Made by a program: the position numbers and the translations under genes
From: Pedobacter sp. ok626
Lineage (GTDB): Bacteria > Bacteroidota > Bacteroidia > Sphingobacteriales > Sphingobacteriaceae
Reading direction: 5' to 3'
NCBI RefSeq assembly: GCF_900100435.1
Contig: NZ_FNEX01000001.1
Span: 1-64,000, forward strand
Length of the DNA: 64,000 bases
Notes under the pieces: generated by a model
Told to the model about the DNA's origin: nothing
The model's database searches: none
What the model saw: the letters and a program-made list of their open reading frames with translations, nothing else
Part shown: piece by piece, positions 62,137 to 64,000 of the stretch
Layout: every line of letters starts with the position of its first letter
Numbering within the stretch: position 1 is the first letter of the stretch

Positions 62137-63426
62137 TTAATCTAAAGCCAATTCTTCAGTTTGCTTAGCCCCAAAAACATTTTTTTCAATGTTTTGTATT
62201 GCCACGGGCGGATTAAATTCTTTTTCACTTTTTGCAATCACTATGGCTGCAACTCCATTTCCGATAATGTTGGTAATCGCTCTGGCTTCACTCATAAATT
62301 TATCTACGCCCAGTAAGAAGGCAAGTCCTTCAACAGGGATTTTATGTATGGCCGTTAAGGTGGAGGCCAAGACAATAAAGCCACTGCCGGTAACTCCTGC
62401 GGCACCTTTAGAAGTAACCATCAAAATTCCAATAATGCTGATCATCTCAAAGGGAGTGAGATGGACATTGTAAAGTTGGGCTAAAAATATGATGGACATA
62501 GAAAGATAAATAGATGTACCATCAAGATTAAATGAATATCCGGTTGGTACAACCAAACCCACTACTGATTTACTACAGCCCATCTTTTCCAGTTTCTGCA
62601 TAATTGAAGGCAGTGCCGACTCGGAAGACGAAGTTCCAAGCACTAGCAATAATTCTGCTTTAATGTATTTTAGAAATCCCCAGATGCTCATCTTATAGTA
62701 CTTCATGATTCCCCCAAGTACAAGGAAGATAAAAATACCCATGGTTAGGTATACACTTCCCATTAGCTTTGCCAGTGGGATTAGGGTGTGCAGACCAAAT
62801 TTTCCTATGGTGTAAGCCATGCCGCCAAAGGCCCCTAGTGGTGCCAGGTACATTACATATTTTAGACCTGTAAACACCCAGTGTGATGCCTTTTCTAAAT
62901 ATTGAACAACACTTAACCTATGTTTTGAATAATTCAGGATGATACCTAATACGATAGCTGCAAGTAATACCTGAAGGGTAAAATTGTGTATGAAGAATTC
63001 CAACCAGTTAAAATCTTTCGCACCTGCGCCTGTATATTTTGAAGGATTTTGAATCTGTAGATTAGATTTATCAATATTCCCAGGTTTTATTAACACGGCC
63101 ATCAATATCCCTATGGCTAGTGAAAAGGTAGAAACCACCTCAAAATAAAGCAGGGATTTGGCGCCAATCCGGCCAACTTTTTTCAAATCTCCCATTCCGC
63201 TGATGCCGAGTATAATGGTCAGGAATATAATTGGGGCAATAAATAATTTGATGATCTCAATAAACGTTTTGCCGATAACCTCCATTTTTACAGCAGTTGC
63301 AGGCGCATAACTTCCCAGCACAATTCCGGCAATAATTGCTATCAGCACCCAGAAGGTTAAATTGGAAAGTAATTTGTAGGCAAAGCTTCTTTCTTGAAGA
63401 TTCCCTTGGTTTAGGTTGGTTTTCAT
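62137..63426 (-). CDS. Dicarboxylate/amino-acid:cation symporter (DAACS family), copy 2
   Basis: A 429-residue paralogue of the 60856 gene, 66 nt away on the same strand, with SSSESALPSIMQKLEKMG (HP1), PTGYSFNLDGTSIYLSMS (TM7, canonical NxDGT), SKGAAGVTGSGFIVLA (HP2) and GVDKFMSEARAITNIIGNGVAAIV (TM8). This is the standard DctA/GltP set, so a C4-dicarboxylate transporter is the best guess. The C-terminus has a ~35-residue polar extension (ENVFGAKQTEELALD end). The two copies look like a tandem duplication. Confidence 0.9.
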   Translation of the reverse strand: MKTNLNQGNLQERSFAYKLLSNLTFWVLIAIIAGIVLGSYAPATAVKMEVIGKTFIEIIKLFIAPIIFLTIILGISGMGDLKKVGRIGAKSLLYFEVVSTFSLAIGILMAVLIKPGNIDKSNLQIQNPSKYTGAGAKDFNWLEFFIHNFTLQVLLAAIVLGIILNYSKHRLSVVQYLEKASHWVFTGLKYVMYLAPLGAFGGMAYTIGKFGLHTLIPLAKLMGSVYLTMGIFIFLVLGGIMKYYKMSIWGFLKYIKAELLLVLGTSSSESALPSIMQKLEKMGCSKSVVGLVVPTGYSFNLDGTSIYLSMSIIFLAQLYNVHLTPFEMISIIGILMVTSKGAAGVTGSGFIVLASTLTAIHKIPVEGLAFLLGVDKFMSEARAITNIIGNGVAAIVIAKSEKEFNPPVAIQNIEKNVFGAKQTEELALD

Positions 63427-63577
63427 TTTCTATATTTATATTTGGCCCAAAGAGTGTATTGGCGATTGGTCTCTTCTTAATGTTTAAACTTCAGATATAT
63501 AATCTCCGCTGCCAAAAAATATCAACGAACAACAGGAATTATAAACCAATGACATACAATATCCAAAATTTTAGCAG

Positions 63578-64000
63578 ATGATTTTACTGTTAAATCTTAT
63601 TCTCCTGGTATTGATATTAAGATTGTCTTTTGAAAAAAGGCTACTTAAGTCTTTTTTATATAGGGGCTGGCCAGATGTGATCAGCATCCAACATCTGGTG
63701 TTCTGGGGAGCATTCATCGTGGCCAATTTATATTTATACTTAAATTGGTTTGATATTAAGGTGGGTTTGACACGGTTTTCTTTTATGTTGATTGCTAATG
63801 TGATCTTGTATCAGTTCTGTTTTCGCTACCTGGTTCCTACCTATTATGAAACAAAAAAATATCAGGAATACATCAGGTATACAGGGATAGTTTATGTTTT
63901 GTCTTGTTTGCTACGGATTTTAATTGAGCCGGAGTTGTTTAGGGATGGACAGGTGAATCAGGTTGCTTTTTTGTTGTTGGTATACGTGAGTCAGTCAATC
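63578..64000 (+). CDS. Partial LytS-type sensor histidine kinase (N-terminus, runs off right edge)
   Basis: An ATG at 63578 opens a frame of 141 codons without a stop to the window end (MILLLNLILLVLILRLSFEK...). It is mostly membrane helices (~1-16, ~43-60, ~67-85, ~105-120), with FRYLVPTYYETKKYQEYIRY between the second and third, as in Bacteroidota sensor kinases of the LytS/YehU group whose partner is a LytTR response regulator. The catalytic part lies beyond the window. It is divergent from the symporters; the 151-nt gap between them shows no clear regulatory site. Confidence 0.65.
   Translation, partial: MILLLNLILLVLILRLSFEKRLLKSFLYRGWPDVISIQHLVFWGAFIVANLYLYLNWFDIKVGLTRFSFMLIANVILYQFCFRYLVPTYYETKKYQEYIRYTGIVYVLSCLLRILIEPELFRDGQVNQVAFLLLVYVSQSI

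Overview
The window looks like chromosome of a Sphingobacteriaceae-type Bacteroidota, most likely Pedobacter or a close relative. Evidence: two SusC/SusD loci with hybrid two-component regulators, a type IX (Por) sorting domain, lipobox proteins, promoter boxes of the Bacteroidota form TAnnTTTG, moderate GC, and almost no Shine-Dalgarno sequences. Genus is an inference from general character, not from a marker gene. No tRNA, rRNA, CRISPR array or intact insertion sequence was seen.

Layout. (1) 1-3.4 kb is an accessory patch: a cut-off minus-strand gene, a HEPN-domain protein, a small Xre regulator, XRE debris, a lipoprotein, and two diverged copies (1085-1312, 1775-2005) of a ~230-nt element whose base pairing is preserved by compensatory changes. 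(2) 3.6-16.6 kb is a first polysaccharide utilisation locus (PUL1): a secreted beta-rich protein, two paralogous (alpha/beta)8-type putative glycoside hydrolases (one with a type IX sorting tail), SusC, SusD and a hybrid two-component system (HTCS). (3) 16.6-17.7 kb is a broken minus-strand gene. (4) 17.9-34.2 kb is PUL2: GH97, HTCS, SusC, SusD, DUF3823 lipoprotein, a double-GH43 protein and a GH2 enzyme, suggesting a galactose/arabinose-containing glycan. (5) 34.4-37.5 kb is an ABC exporter with a NEW3-type membrane partner plus a small hypothetical gene. (6) 37.6-56.5 kb is a nitrogen-oxide respiration island: copper-uptake operon (Cys-rich peptide, His/Met-rich lipoprotein, OprC/NosA-like TonB receptor, Crp/Fnr regulator), azurin and quinol-type NO reductase operon with accessory genes, the RIC iron-sulfur repair protein, a divergent haem-copper-like membrane protein, and a clade II nos operon (cytochrome c, nosZ, nosL fusion, nosD, nosF, nosY). 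(7) 56.7-64 kb holds a Cys-rich peptide, a second TonB receptor, an AraC regulator, a RibD/DHFR-like reductase, two tandem dicarboxylate/amino-acid symporters, and the start of a LytS-type sensor kinase cut by the window edge.

How it works together. In the nitrogen-oxide island five palindromes of form TATGA-N6-TCATA lie in the promoter regions of the copper operon, the azurin-NO reductase operon, RIC, the divergent membrane gene and the nos operon. In four of them the palindrome centre lies exactly 29.5 bp before the first base of a -7-like box, the geometry expected of a class II Crp/Fnr-activated promoter. The simplest model is one regulon, probably run by the Crp/Fnr protein at 41031, that imports copper, reduces NO to N2O and N2O to N2, and repairs iron-sulfur clusters. 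No nitrite reductase is present in the window.

The least explained items are the duplicated structured element next to the HEPN gene, the unassigned glycosidase pair of PUL1, and the membrane-protein/NosL fusion with an apparent internal lipoprotein start.
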